Positions 15,330-25,054 of a DNA stretch of 64,000 nucleotides are shown here, piece after piece; position 1 is the stretch's first letter, and every line of letters starts with the position of its first letter. The position numbers and the translations under genes are program-made. The stretch spans positions 1-64,000 of the forward strand of contig JAXFOQ010000021.1 in assembly GCA_034180345.1 (NCBI GenBank). Reading direction: 5' to 3'. Under the pieces are notes generated by a model, which was not told the origin of the DNA, did not search any database, and saw nothing but the letters and a program-made list of their open reading frames with translations. This DNA is from RGIG5681 sp034180345. GTDB lineage: Bacteria > Bacillota_I > Bacilli_A > Erysipelotrichales > Erysipelotrichaceae.

Positions 15330-17081
15330 GTGTTTAAAGTATATAAAAAATTATTAAGTTATGTACCTAAGCAAAAATGGTTGGCCTATGTATCATTTTT
15401 CATAACAACCATATCAGCATTACTTATTGCGTTTGGATATTATTATATGTATCATTTCTTAAAACAATTAATTGTATTTAAAGAGTATCAGCACGCCTTA
15501 AATAATGCTATTTTAATTGTTTGTCTATTGTTTAGCGGTTCGATATTATATATTGTAGCTGTTTTGATTACCCATTTATTAGGTTTTAGATTGGAAACCA
15601 ATCTTAGAAAAAAGGGTATTGAAGGTTTGATGAATGCCAGCTTTAAATTTTTTGATTTGAATCCATCGGGTCGTGTACGAAAAATTATTGATGATAATGC
15701 CGCTCAAACACATACGATTATTGCTCATTTAATTCCCGATAATTCCAACGCCTTAATCAGTCCGCTATTATTTATCGGTATTGGTTTTATAGTCGATATT
15801 AAAGTTGGTATTGCCATTATCATTTTTACTGTTGTGGCAATTATATCAATTATGGGTATGGTCGGCAATAAAGAGTTTATGAGTATTTATCAAATGGCAC
15901 TGGAAAAGTTGAGCAATGAAACGGTGGAATATGTGCGTGGTATGCCTGTGGTTAAAATATTCAAGTCTGATGTTAATTCGTTTAAGAGTCTACATCAAGC
16001 TATTACCGATTATTCAACCCATTCACTTAAATATTCAATGAGCTGTCGTAATGCCTATGTCTTTTATCAATTAATATTCTTATCAGCCCTAGCGATTTTA
16101 TTACCGTTTATTGTGCTATTTATGGATATGAGTGTTAATCCTGAAATATTAGCAGTTAATTTAATTATGTTTACTTTTTTAACTGGTTTACTTTTTTCAA
16201 GTTTTATGCGAATTATGTATTTATCAATGTATTCATTCATGGGGATGCAGGCGGTTGAAAAACTTGAACAAATCTTTGATGAAATGCACCAAGATGCCAT
16301 TGAATTTGGCAATGATCAAGAATTAAATGGTAGTGATATTGAATTTAAACATGTTAATTTCGGTTATGGTAAAGATTTGGTTATTAAAGATTTAAGTTTT
16401 AAGTTAGCCGCCAATAAAACCTATGCCTTTGTTGGGGCATCAGGAGGTGGTAAAAGTACCATTGCCAAATTAATTTCAGGTTTATATAAGATTGATTCAG
16501 GTGAAATATTAATTGGTGGTAAGAACATCACTTCACTTAATGAGGAAACATTGACCCGCAATATTGCCTTTGTCTTCCAAGACAGTAAATTATTTAAGAT
16601 GAGTATTTTTGATAATGTGAAATTGGGTAATAAAAACGCTACTGATGAAGAAGTTATGCAAGCCTTACATTTGGCAGGTTGCGATGAATTATTGGCCAAA
16701 TTACCGCAAAGAGAAGATACCCTAATTGGTTCTAAGGGTATATATCTATCTGGTGGTGAAAAACAACGAATTGCGATTGCCCGTGCCATTCTTAAAGATG
16801 CTAAAATTATCATTATGGATGAGGCTAGTGCTGCCATTGATCCTGAAAATGAACACGAACTACAAAAGGCTTTTAAGAATTTAATTAAGCATAAAACCGT
16901 TATCATGGTTGCTCATCGTCTAAGTAGTATTGCTTCGGTAGATGAGATTATGGTCATTGAAAAGGGTGAGATTATTGAACGCGGCAATGAACAGACATTA
17001 TTAGCATCAGCAAGTAAATATCAATACTTTAAAGAATTATATAATCAGGCAAATGATTGGAGGTTGTGTGATGAAAAATAA
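15330..17081 (+). CDS. ABC half-transporter (permease-ATPase fusion), first of pair
   Basis: A 583-residue type I exporter-fold protein: six membrane segments in residues 1-300, then an ATPase domain with Walker A GASGGGKST, signature YLSGGEKQR, Walker B IIIMDEAS and the switch histidine in VAHRLSS. It starts with GTG at 15330, chosen because AAAGGAGG lies 7 nt upstream. It overlaps the second half-transporter by 11 bp, so the two likely form a heterodimer. Pairs of this kind under a divergent AraC gene are often siderophore or metallophore transporters (IrtAB/YbtPQ-like) or drug exporters; the sequence does not decide the substrate. Confidence 0.88.
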   Translation: MFKVYKKLLSYVPKQKWLAYVSFFITTISALLIAFGYYYMYHFLKQLIVFKEYQHALNNAILIVCLLFSGSILYIVAVLITHLLGFRLETNLRKKGIEGLMNASFKFFDLNPSGRVRKIIDDNAAQTHTIIAHLIPDNSNALISPLLFIGIGFIVDIKVGIAIIIFTVVAIISIMGMVGNKEFMSIYQMALEKLSNETVEYVRGMPVVKIFKSDVNSFKSLHQAITDYSTHSLKYSMSCRNAYVFYQLIFLSALAILLPFIVLFMDMSVNPEILAVNLIMFTFLTGLLFSSFMRIMYLSMYSFMGMQAVEKLEQIFDEMHQDAIEFGNDQELNGSDIEFKHVNFGYGKDLVIKDLSFKLAANKTYAFVGASGGGKSTIAKLISGLYKIDSGEILIGGKNITSLNEETLTRNIAFVFQDSKLFKMSIFDNVKLGNKNATDEEVMQALHLAGCDELLAKLPQREDTLIGSKGIYLSGGEKQRIAIARAILKDAKIIIMDEASAAIDPENEHELQKAFKNLIKHKTVIMVAHRLSSIASVDEIMVIEKGEIIERGNEQTLLASASKYQYFKELYNQANDWRLCDEK

Positions 17082-18792
17082 AATTAAAGAATTATTTGCA
17101 TTAACCGATAATGGTGTTAATGATTTAATAAAATCATGCTGGGCATCATTTGTTGTATATTTTGTCAATTTATTACCCTCGATATTATTGATGTTGGTAT
17201 TAAATGAATTGATTTTGAAGAAAATCAATGATCCTGTTATTTATTATCTTTTCTGTGCTGGGATTATTGTTGTAATGGCAGTTGCCTTATTTATTGAATA
17301 TAATGTTATGTATAATGCCACTTATAAAGAAGCGGCAAATTTGAGAATTGAATTAGCCAATAAATTAAGCAGGCTACCACTATCATATTTTTCAAAACAT
17401 GATTTAACTGATTTATCACAGACAATTATGTCTGATATTAATGCCATTGAACACGCCATGGGACATGCGATTGGTAAGACTGTTGGCTTTATTATGTTTT
17501 TTCCAATTATTGCCATCATGCTTTTGATGGGTAATTATAAATTAGGTTTGACAGTTATCATTACTAATTTATCCGTCTTTGTTTTCTTAGCTATTTCTAA
17601 AAAAATTCAACTTCGTGAGAATTTAAAATATTACCAAAGACTTCGAGATAATTCTGATAGTTTTCAAGAGGCTATTGAATTACAACAAGAAATTAAGAGT
17701 TATAATCTTAAAAAACAAATTGGCGAAACCTTAAACGGTAAGATGGGCGATAGTGAAAAAATACATATTCGTGCCGAATTTACAGCTGGTCTATTAATAC
17801 TGCTTTCAGGCCTGTCTTTGCAGTTGACCTTTCCGATTGTAGTAGCGATTGGCACCAGTTTATTGATCAATGGTGAAATCAATATCTTATATTTAATCGG
17901 CTACATCCTAATATCAATTAAGATTAAAGATGCCATCGAAGCTATCTCGTTGAATATTGCTGAACTGTATTATATTGACAGTATGGTTAATCGAATTAAA
18001 GAAATTCAACAAACTAAAACCCAAAAGGGTATGGCTATCGAATTAAATAATTATGATATTGAATTAGAACATGTATCATTTGGTTATAGCGAAGATACCA
18101 AGGTGCTTAAGGATATAAGTTTTGTGGCTAAACAAAATGAAGTTACAGCCCTTGTTGGAGCTTCTGGTTGTGGTAAGACGAGTATTTTAAGACTAGTATC
18201 AAGACTTTATGATTATGATTCAGGAAGTATTAAGATTGATGGTAAAGATATTAAAAATATATCTACTGATTCCTTGTTTGAAAAAATATCTATTGTCTTT
18301 CAAGATGTAATTTTATTCAATGCCAGCATCATGGAAAACATTAGAATTGGTAATAAGAATGCCAGTGATGAAGAAGTTATTGAGGCGGCTAAACTGGCCA
18401 ACTGTGATGATTTCATCAATAATTTAAGTGATGGTTATCATACGGTAATCGGTGAAAATGGCGCCACCTTATCAGGTGGTGAGCGTCAACGCCTATCAAT
18501 TGCCAGAGCCTTTTTAAAGAATGCTCCAATTATTATTCTTGATGAAATTTCAGCTTCGCTTGATGTTGAAAATGAGAAAAAAATTCAAGAGAGTTTAAAC
18601 TTACTAATTAAGAATAAAACAGTATTGATTATTTCTCACCGTCTTAAATCAATAGAAAATGCCAGCAAGATTGTAGTTTTAAATGATGGTATTGTCGAGG
18701 CGGTAGGCAGTCATAAAGAATTGCTTAATTCATCTAAGACCTATAAGAAATTAATTGATAATTCAAGGCTTGTTGAAGAGTTTACCTACTAG
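17071..18792 (+). CDS. ABC half-transporter (permease-ATPase fusion), second of pair
   Basis: A 573-residue partner of the preceding gene with the same layout: about six membrane segments up to residue 300 and an ATPase domain with GASGCGKTS, TLSGGERQR, IIILDEIS and SHRLKS. Both ATP sites of the heterodimer therefore look complete. The frame is open from 17053, but GGAGG at 17059-17063 best serves ATG 17071, which overlaps the upstream stop. Co-transcribed with the first half-transporter and terminated at 18799-18837. Confidence 0.88.
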   Translation: MKNKIKELFALTDNGVNDLIKSCWASFVVYFVNLLPSILLMLVLNELILKKINDPVIYYLFCAGIIVVMAVALFIEYNVMYNATYKEAANLRIELANKLSRLPLSYFSKHDLTDLSQTIMSDINAIEHAMGHAIGKTVGFIMFFPIIAIMLLMGNYKLGLTVIITNLSVFVFLAISKKIQLRENLKYYQRLRDNSDSFQEAIELQQEIKSYNLKKQIGETLNGKMGDSEKIHIRAEFTAGLLILLSGLSLQLTFPIVVAIGTSLLINGEINILYLIGYILISIKIKDAIEAISLNIAELYYIDSMVNRIKEIQQTKTQKGMAIELNNYDIELEHVSFGYSEDTKVLKDISFVAKQNEVTALVGASGCGKTSILRLVSRLYDYDSGSIKIDGKDIKNISTDSLFEKISIVFQDVILFNASIMENIRIGNKNASDEEVIEAAKLANCDDFINNLSDGYHTVIGENGATLSGGERQRLSIARAFLKNAPIIILDEISASLDVENEKKIQESLNLLIKNKTVLIISHRLKSIENASKIVVLNDGIVEAVGSHKELLNSSKTYKKLIDNSRLVEEFTY

Positions 18793-18798
18793 TAATTT

Positions 18799-18837
18799 AA
18801 AGTGAATCTATGTAGTTTATAGGTTCACTTTTATTAT
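18799..18837 (+). terminator. Terminator of the ABC pair
   Basis: AAAGTGAA (18799-18806) and TTCACTTT (18824-18831) with TC/GG extending the stem by a G-U and a C-G pair, followed by TATTATT. Confidence 0.7.
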
Positions 18838-18865
18838 TGACTACAAATAGTACAGTTAGTATAAT
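18837..18865 (+). promoter_or_regulatory. Promoter of the MacB-like ABC gene
   Basis: TTGACT (18837-18842), 17-nt spacer, TATAAT (18860-18865), 21 bp before the start codon. The -35 abuts the upstream terminator tail. Confidence 0.85.
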
Positions 18866-18886
18866 TAATACAGATTGGAGGATTGT

Positions 18887-21481
18887 ATGATCAATATCAA
18901 AAAACTTTATAAAACTTATAAATCTAAAAAAGGTCATCAGACAGTTGCCTTGAATAATTTAAATTTATCATTAAATGATAGGGGTATGTGCTTTATTTTA
19001 GGCAAGAGTGGTAGTGGTAAGAGTACCTTACTTAATATTTTAGGTGGTCTTGATGACTATGATAGAGGCAAAATGCAGGTCTATGATAAAGACTTTAAAT
19101 CTTTTAAAAAACAAGATTTGGATTGTTACCGCAATACTTATGTCGGTTTTATTTTTCAGGAATATAATTTACTTGAAGAATATGATGTATATGAAAATGT
19201 GGTCATTGCTTTAAAGCTTCAAAATAAAAAGATTAATGATGATGAGGTTGATAAGGTTCTTGATAGTATGGAATTATTGGAACTTAAACATCGTAATATT
19301 AATGAATTATCTGGCGGTCAAAAACAACGGGTAGCCATCGCCAGAGCCCTAATTAAAAAACCACAACTAATTCTTGCGGATGAACCAACCGGAAATCTTG
19401 ATAGTAAGACGGGGCTACAAATAATGGATATTCTTAAAAATATCAGTAAAAAATACTTGGTAGTGGTTGTATCGCATGATAATGAATTGGCTAATAAATA
19501 TGCTGATCGTATTATTGAGATTGCTGATGGGGTTATTATCAATGATACCAATGTAGTTGAAGAAGTGCCTACTAACACAAAATACGAGGTTATTAAGTCT
19601 AAGCTACCGTTTAGGGATAGTTTTAAAATGGGCTTCAGCAGTTTGAAACATAAGAAGATTAGATTGTTTTTTACCCTGCTGTTGATTGTGTCATCACTGT
19701 TGTCATTTGGCTTATCCGATACGCTTTCATCATTAAACATTAATCAATCACATATTAAATTGATGAATGAAGATAAGATTAAACAATTTGAAGTTAGAAC
19801 TGCCTATATCGATGCTGAAAGTGATGTTAAATTCCAATACTTTAAAGATGAAACAGCTTTAAAACAAACTGGTGAAAAACTTGGCATTGAACTTATACCT
19901 GCCTATAAGATTGCTGATAGACATAGTTTCCAAAGTCTTGTTGAAACATTTAATATTGCCAAAGAAGGCGGTGGAGAAACTTCATCTTATGAAGATTACA
20001 TTATTAATAATTTTTTATTAGAAAGCAAGATTATCACAACCCAAAACTTTGATAAGTTGATTACCGATAAAATTATCGGTAGTCTGCCAAATACTGAAAA
20101 TGACATCGTAATATCTGATGTTGTTGCTGATCTTATTATTAAATATGGCATTAATATTAAAGTTAAGGATGATGAAGATTTAGAAGCTTATAATGAAGTT
20201 TTATATAAACCTCATAGCTATGAAGAAATAATTAAGGATCATAAACAACTTGAACTTGGTGGTTATAAAAAGGTATATATCACTGGTATTATCGACTATG
20301 ATAATGAATATTTAAAGAAATTTAGCCAACTTTTAAATAAGGGTGATAATTTAACGAAGGATGAAAAAAGCGAAGTTGCTGATTATATTGTTAGAAATAT
20401 CCCTGTAGATATATTTGATAAATACAATAAGATTTACGCCAATGATAATTTTATAATTAGAAATCAAAGCGCCAATGAGCGTATTGATGATTTATTTCAT
20501 TCTTTCTTTTTTGAAGGTAGAAAAGAATTTAATTTTATGGAACCAACAATCATTAAAGATACTATTACCTACTATAATGGCAGTGAATGGATTGAAACTG
20601 ATAAACTAAATGATGATGAATGTATTGTCAATGTTGCCCAACTACAAAATTTTGATCGGGGTAAATTCTACGATTCACTTAGAGAATATATTGATGATAG
20701 TCGTGATCCACGAAAATTAATTGAAGAATATTTTAAAAATAATTCTGAAATTGGAAAAGTGGAAACGGTAAGAGTGCGTAATACCAGCGTTGATGGTGGA
20801 AGTTATACACCTAATGAATACATTGATGAGATTAAGCTGAAAATTATTGGTATAACCTTTAATAAAAAAGATATTTATAGTAATAAAGTTATAGTTTCAA
20901 AAGAAAAATTTCAAAACTATTTAGTTAATGATTTGTATTTGGTTTCTGGTGTTGCCGATATGGAAAGTAGCAATCAATTATTATCATTATTAAATCAACA
21001 CACTTACGCTGAAGATGGCTTAGGTATTCAAAGTCCATTTACTTCATTATTAAATCGCAAAACTATGGTTAATGTACTTAAAATAATCACTTTCTATGCG
21101 ACAATCTTCTTTATGGTCTTTGCGGTTATTTTAGAATCTAACTTTATTTTCTCAAGCATTAATTATCGTAAAAAAGAAATTGGTATTTTAAGAGGTTTGG
21201 GCGCAAGACTGATTGATATTATTAAAATATTTGTTTGGGAAGGAATAACACTGGGATTGATTGGTGCCAATATCGCCTATGCGGGTTTGCTTGTTGTTGC
21301 AAGCTTATTGAATAATTTGTTCTATGAACATTCAAGGGTTATCTTTACTTTATTCAATGTTAATCTTCGACAATTAGTGCTTTTGAATATCTTGGTAATT
21401 ATCGTTTCAATGATTTCATCAATTCTTCCAATCATAAAATTATCAAAGTCTAAACCAATCGATATTATTTTAAATAAATGA
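18887..21481 (+). CDS. MacB-like ABC transporter, ATPase fused to FtsX permease
   Basis: An 864-residue single-chain transporter. Residues 1-220 are a LolD/MacB-type ATPase (GKSGSGKST, NELSGGQKQR, LILADEPTGNLD, SHD). A membrane segment near residues 258-280 is followed by a large extracytoplasmic domain of about 440 residues, then three membrane segments (about 720-860) of the FtsX type. This is the MacB architecture, used for mechanotransmission-driven extrusion of peptides or lipoproteins. ATG 18887 is chosen over an upstream in-frame ATG (18875) because TTGGAGGA lies between them. It stands alone with its own strong promoter; the substrate is unknown. Confidence 0.88.
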   Translation: MINIKKLYKTYKSKKGHQTVALNNLNLSLNDRGMCFILGKSGSGKSTLLNILGGLDDYDRGKMQVYDKDFKSFKKQDLDCYRNTYVGFIFQEYNLLEEYDVYENVVIALKLQNKKINDDEVDKVLDSMELLELKHRNINELSGGQKQRVAIARALIKKPQLILADEPTGNLDSKTGLQIMDILKNISKKYLVVVVSHDNELANKYADRIIEIADGVIINDTNVVEEVPTNTKYEVIKSKLPFRDSFKMGFSSLKHKKIRLFFTLLLIVSSLLSFGLSDTLSSLNINQSHIKLMNEDKIKQFEVRTAYIDAESDVKFQYFKDETALKQTGEKLGIELIPAYKIADRHSFQSLVETFNIAKEGGGETSSYEDYIINNFLLESKIITTQNFDKLITDKIIGSLPNTENDIVISDVVADLIIKYGINIKVKDDEDLEAYNEVLYKPHSYEEIIKDHKQLELGGYKKVYITGIIDYDNEYLKKFSQLLNKGDNLTKDEKSEVADYIVRNIPVDIFDKYNKIYANDNFIIRNQSANERIDDLFHSFFFEGRKEFNFMEPTIIKDTITYYNGSEWIETDKLNDDECIVNVAQLQNFDRGKFYDSLREYIDDSRDPRKLIEEYFKNNSEIGKVETVRVRNTSVDGGSYTPNEYIDEIKLKIIGITFNKKDIYSNKVIVSKEKFQNYLVNDLYLVSGVADMESSNQLLSLLNQHTYAEDGLGIQSPFTSLLNRKTMVNVLKIITFYATIFFMVFAVILESNFIFSSINYRKKEIGILRGLGARLIDIIKIFVWEGITLGLIGANIAYAGLLVVASLLNNLFYEHSRVIFTLFNVNLRQLVLLNILVIIVSMISSILPIIKLSKSKPIDIILNK

Positions 21482-21531
21482 TGTATAAATAAAAGTATCT
21501 AATTCTATTTTAAAAGATAGTAAAAATTATT

Positions 21532-21578
21532 AAACTTATTTCTGTTTTGAAAGTATCGAGCGGAAATAAGTTTTTAAA
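21532..21578 (+). terminator. Terminator after the MacB-like gene
   Basis: AAACTTATTTC (21532-21542) and GAAATAAGTTT (21563-21573) form an 11-bp stem with a 20-nt loop, followed by TTAAATT. Confidence 0.65.
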
Positions 21579-21667
21579 TTATTAGTTAAAAATATCACTT
21601 TACATTTTTAGTCTAGTATAATTGCCTTGTAATATTATTATTTGCATTAATTCAATGATGTCAATTC

Positions 21668-21685
21668 ATATATATATATATATAT
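21668..21685. repeat. AT dinucleotide repeat
   Basis: Nine consecutive AT units at 21668-21685, upstream of the promoter of the surface protein gene. Confidence 0.9.
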
Positions 21686-21714
21686 CAGTTGTTGTATTAT
21701 ATGAAATGATAATG

Positions 21715-21744
21715 TTGAATTTTTTTGTTTAAAATGAATATAAA
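21715..21744 (+). promoter_or_regulatory. Putative promoter of the LPNTG protein gene
   Basis: TTGAAT (21715-21720), 18-nt spacer, TATAAA (21739-21744). It implies a leader of about 140 nt. Confidence 0.45.
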
Positions 21745-21832
21745 GTTTTTATTTTAAGTAGTAAAGATAAAATATATTTATTATTTTCAAAAAAGCATTG
21801 ATCAATAGATGAAATATTGATAGAAAGGTAGC

Positions 21833-21878
21833 TTATATTTATTTGGTTTAGCTTATAAGCGTAATTGAATAAATATAA
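21833..21878 (+). promoter_or_regulatory. Leader hairpin of the surface protein gene
   Basis: TTATATTTATT (21833-21843) and AATAAATATAA (21868-21878) are perfect 11-bp arms. Their loop contains a second palindrome, GCTTATAAGC (21851-21860). The stem ends 1 nt before the AAAGGT ribosome binding site (21880-21885). It may stabilise the mRNA or regulate translation. Confidence 0.5.
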
Positions 21879-21892
21879 CAAAGGTATTAGGT

Positions 21893-23674
21893 ATGAAAAA
21901 AATCAAATTTAATTTTATTTCATTCATCACCATGTTATCTTTAATTGTTGGAATTATTGCTCCAGCAACATCGGTAGCAGCTGAAAACAATACTTTACAA
22001 GTGTCAAAATATGTTACAAAAGAAAATCGTACTTTGATATGTGGAGCAAATTCTAACGCTTCTATTTATGAAGGAGTATGGACGGCTAGCGTTCCAATGG
22101 CTGAGGTTATGAAACCTTATGAAGGTAAGATGAAAACAGCAGCTGCTGGTTTCTTTGGTCGAATTCCATATCCCCGGTCTAAGGATAAGAATGGTATTGC
22201 CTATATTGAATACAATGTTCAATTCCCTCAAGGTGTAGTTGTTCAGGGTAGTGGAATAACTACCGACAGTCATAGTGTAATGTTTCCTAAGGCTGGTATT
22301 AAACATAGCGTTGATAATAACAATGTAAAGTTTAAAATACCATTGACTGATGAAAATTGGGAAGGTGTATATAAGAAATATCAAGAAGATATGAATAATA
22401 ACCCTGAAACTAGAACGGTTGACTTAAAAATTCCATTTACTATTTATGCTGGAAATCAAACTCAAGCAGATGCTTATCAAAATAAAGAGATAGTTGGCAC
22501 AGGTGATTTTACTTTCAATACCGGGTTTCTTGGTGCCACAACTTATCTGGCTGATAAATCGGTAATTTCTTTGGCTGATTTATTTTCAACCTGTTTTCCA
22601 AAGAAGGCTGAAAAAGTTAATGTAACTTTCAACCCTGGCAATCAAGCAGAGTTTGTTGATGGAGATAAAAATCCTAAAGTAATTGAAATTGAAAAAGGTC
22701 AAGTACTAACCGATGATCAATTACCTAAGGTTAAGGCGAAAGAAGGTTATGTATTTAATGGTTGGTCTATTTTGGATAATACTGGTGGTTTGACAGGCGC
22801 CTTCAACAACACCAATCCGATTAATGACAATTTAAATTTAATCGCCAATTGCAGTCCAAAAACTCCTATCCAACCGGTAGAAATCAACGAAACACTTAAG
22901 CTTGAAGCTGATATTCTAATTGGCAATGAAACAGAACATACTAAAGTATTTGAAACTACTAAAGATGCCAAACAATTATTTACAGGTCTATTAAATGTTA
23001 AACCAATTAAAGATACTTTAAATAAGATTGAATTAGCATATCCAGGTATTCAAGCACAAAATATTAGTGTTAAGGATTGCGAATTCTTAATGACTTCAAC
23101 CTTAGAAATTCCACAAGAGATGGACTTTGATCCAGCCAATGTAACAGCAGTTTTAGAAGGTGCTAATGGTAACTTCAAAATTAAAGATACTAAGGTTCAA
23201 GGAAGAAAAGTAACAGTAACTTTAACTACTACAAATGAAAACATTACTGCCTTTACTGAAATTCAAAAAGCTCTAGCAAATACTGATGATAACTTAAAGG
23301 TAACATTAAGCGGAGTTAAATTTAATAATAGTTCAAAAGCTAATACTAACTATACTGTAAAAGGAAGTGTTGGAGGACATTTTACTGCCCAAGCAACTCA
23401 TAACCTAACAGGAAATACAATCAAATTTAATTTAACCTTCAAGGGTGAACAAAACCAAGCAGGTCAAGACTTTATCCTTGCAAGCCAACCTAACAACAAA
23501 GACATTCAATTTACTTTGAAGTATTTGGAAACTCCAAATACCAAGCCACACATTAATGATAATAAATTACCTAATACCGGTAATGGTGGTGATATGCCAA
23601 TGATTGCTACTTCATTAGTGTTATTTATATGTTCTGCTGCTTTGGTGATGGTTGCTCGTCGTAAAGAAGCATAG
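21893..23674 (+). CDS. LPNTG-anchored cell surface protein
   Basis: A 593-residue secreted protein. Residues 1-30 form a signal peptide (basic MKKIKFNF, hydrophobic core, likely cleavage after SVAA). Residues about 235-320 contain a Listeria-Bacteroides (InlB B-type) repeat with the typical VTFNPGN start and GYVFNGWS end. A beta-rich region follows to about 555, with no family I recognise. The C-terminus is a complete sortase signal: LPNTG at 559-563, a hydrophobic segment and RRKEA. A sortase should therefore link it to peptidoglycan. An adhesin or host-contact role is inferred from the architecture. It is monocistronic with a long leader and a strong terminator. Confidence 0.9.
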   Translation: MKKIKFNFISFITMLSLIVGIIAPATSVAAENNTLQVSKYVTKENRTLICGANSNASIYEGVWTASVPMAEVMKPYEGKMKTAAAGFFGRIPYPRSKDKNGIAYIEYNVQFPQGVVVQGSGITTDSHSVMFPKAGIKHSVDNNNVKFKIPLTDENWEGVYKKYQEDMNNNPETRTVDLKIPFTIYAGNQTQADAYQNKEIVGTGDFTFNTGFLGATTYLADKSVISLADLFSTCFPKKAEKVNVTFNPGNQAEFVDGDKNPKVIEIEKGQVLTDDQLPKVKAKEGYVFNGWSILDNTGGLTGAFNNTNPINDNLNLIANCSPKTPIQPVEINETLKLEADILIGNETEHTKVFETTKDAKQLFTGLLNVKPIKDTLNKIELAYPGIQAQNISVKDCEFLMTSTLEIPQEMDFDPANVTAVLEGANGNFKIKDTKVQGRKVTVTLTTTNENITAFTEIQKALANTDDNLKVTLSGVKFNNSSKANTNYTVKGSVGGHFTAQATHNLTGNTIKFNLTFKGEQNQAGQDFILASQPNNKDIQFTLKYLETPNTKPHINDNKLPNTGNGGDMPMIATSLVLFICSAALVMVARRKEA

Positions 23675-23707
23675 AAGTAAATTAAATTATTTAACAATTA
23701 TTACATA

Positions 23708-23741
23708 AAGGGTATGTTTAATCATACCCTTGTGTATTTTT
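23708..23741 (+). terminator. Terminator after the surface protein gene
   Basis: AAGGGTATG (23708-23716), 6-nt loop, CATACCCTT (23723-23731), then GTGTATTTTT. Confidence 0.8.
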
Positions 23742-23754
23742 ATCACTATTAATC

Positions 23755-23783
23755 TTGCATAAGATAGTTATATTGATTATAAT
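23755..23783 (+). promoter_or_regulatory. Promoter of rplK-rplA
   Basis: TTGCAT (23755-23760), 17-nt spacer, TATAAT (23778-23783). The leader of about 50 nt contains GGGAGGATTATAAC, a possible L1 autoregulatory site that I cannot confirm by folding. Confidence 0.75.
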
Positions 23784-23841
23784 AATTAGGCGTGGGAGGA
23801 TTATAACTTTATCCATAAACCACAAACCATAAGGAGGAAAT

Positions 23842-24267
23842 ATGGCTAAGAAAAAAGTTACAAAAATCTGTAAGCTTCAATTCATGGCAGGCGGTGCTAA
23901 ACCAGGACCAGCTCTTGCAAGTGCAGGTATTAATATGCCTCAATTCTGTACAGCATTCAATGATGCTACTAAAGACCGCAAGGGTGATGTAGTGCCTGTT
24001 GTTATTACAGCTTACGAAGACAAAACATTTGATTTTGTTTTAAAAACAACTCCAGCAGCAAATTTATTAATTAAGGCTGCTAAAGTTTCTAAAGGTTCTG
24101 GAAATGCAAAGACAACTAAGGTTGGTAGCATTAGTCTTGACCAATTAAGAGAAATTGCTGAATACAAGATGCCAGACTTGAATGCGAATGATGTTGAATC
24201 AGCGATGAAAATTGTTGCTGGTACAGCTCGCAATATGGGTATCACAGTGGAAGGAATGGATAAATAA
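23842..24267 (+). CDS. rplK: 50S ribosomal protein L11
   Basis: A 141-residue L11, the normal length, part of the GTPase-associated centre of the 50S subunit. The N-terminal domain starts KICKLQFMAGGAKPGPALASAG (conserved proline-rich stretch, given here with the family's usual V-K-L-Q replaced by C-K-L-Q), and the C-terminal rRNA-binding domain ends with GTARNMGI. AAGGAGG precedes ATG 23842. Followed after 2 bp by rplA. Confidence 0.97.
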   Translation: MAKKKVTKICKLQFMAGGAKPGPALASAGINMPQFCTAFNDATKDRKGDVVPVVITAYEDKTFDFVLKTTPAANLLIKAAKVSKGSGNAKTTKVGSISLDQLREIAEYKMPDLNANDVESAMKIVAGTARNMGITVEGMDK

Positions 24268-24269
24268 TT

Positions 24270-24953
24270 ATGGCTAAGACAAGTAAAAATTATCGTAAGT
24301 CAGTTGAATTAATTGAAAAAGATCATTTATATTCAGCTGTTGAAGCTTGTAGTTTAGCTAAGAAAACTGCTACTACAAAATTTGATTCAACTATCAGAGC
24401 TTCATTCAGATTAAATGTCGATCCACGACATGCTGATCAACAAATTCGTGGAGCTATGGTATTACCTAATGGTACAGGTAAAACTCAAAAAGTATTGGTT
24501 ATCACTCAAGGTGCAAAGGAAGAGGAAGCGAAAAATGCTGGTGCTGATTTTGTAGGTGGTAAAGATATGCTTGAAGACATCAAAAAAGGTTGGTTTGACT
24601 TTGATGTTATCGTTGCTACTCCTGATATGATGGGTGAGCTTGGTAAATTAGGTAAGGTATTAGGTCCTAAGGGTTTAATGCCAAATCCAAAAACAGGTAC
24701 AGTTACCACTAATGTTGCAGCAGCTATTGAAGAAATTAAAAAGGGTAAAGTAGAATATCGTGTAGATAAAGAAGGAAATATCAATGTAATTATTGGTAAA
24801 GCAAGCTTCACTGATGAGGCATTGGCTGAAAACTTCAAATCACTTTACAATGTTATTTTTAAAGCTCGTCCAGCGGCAGTTAAGGGTCAATACATTAAGT
24901 CAGTTACTCTAAGTTCAACTATGGGTCCTGGCATTAAAGTAGAACACGATTAG
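24270..24953 (+). CDS. rplA: 50S ribosomal protein L1
   Basis: A 227-residue L1, forming the L1 stalk of the 50S subunit and, in many bacteria, repressing its own mRNA. Visible hallmarks are RLNVDPRHADQQIRG, LGKVLGPKGLMPNPK and TVTTNV. It starts 2 bp after the rplK stop. A terminator follows at once; rplJ-rplL, which often follow, are not here. Confidence 0.97.
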   Translation: MAKTSKNYRKSVELIEKDHLYSAVEACSLAKKTATTKFDSTIRASFRLNVDPRHADQQIRGAMVLPNGTGKTQKVLVITQGAKEEEAKNAGADFVGGKDMLEDIKKGWFDFDVIVATPDMMGELGKLGKVLGPKGLMPNPKTGTVTTNVAAAIEEIKKGKVEYRVDKEGNINVIIGKASFTDEALAENFKSLYNVIFKARPAAVKGQYIKSVTLSSTMGPGIKVEHD

Positions 24954-24960
24954 TAAATTT

Positions 24961-24995
24961 AAAATTAGAGATTATTCTCTAATTTTTTATTTTTG
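24961..24995 (+). terminator. Terminator of rplK-rplA
   Basis: AAAATTAGAGA (24961-24971), loop TTAT, TCTCTAATTTT (24976-24986), then TTATTTTT. Confidence 0.88.
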
Positions 24996-25054
24996 TGAAA
25001 ATAATTTTAGCATTTAATTGATTATATAGTTAATTTATCGGGGTTTTGGAATAT

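Larger units (their letters stand above)
21482..21892. other. 411-bp intergenic region before the surface protein
   Basis: No gene. It holds a terminator (21532-21578), an AT dinucleotide run (21668-21685), a likely promoter (21715-21744), and a long leader hairpin (21833-21878), each listed separately. Confidence 0.7.

Noticed and set aside
21893..23674. WxL or pilin subunit assignment for the surface protein
   Set aside because: No WxL motif or pilin sortase-pair context is present; only signal peptide, one InlB-type repeat and LPNTG are supported.
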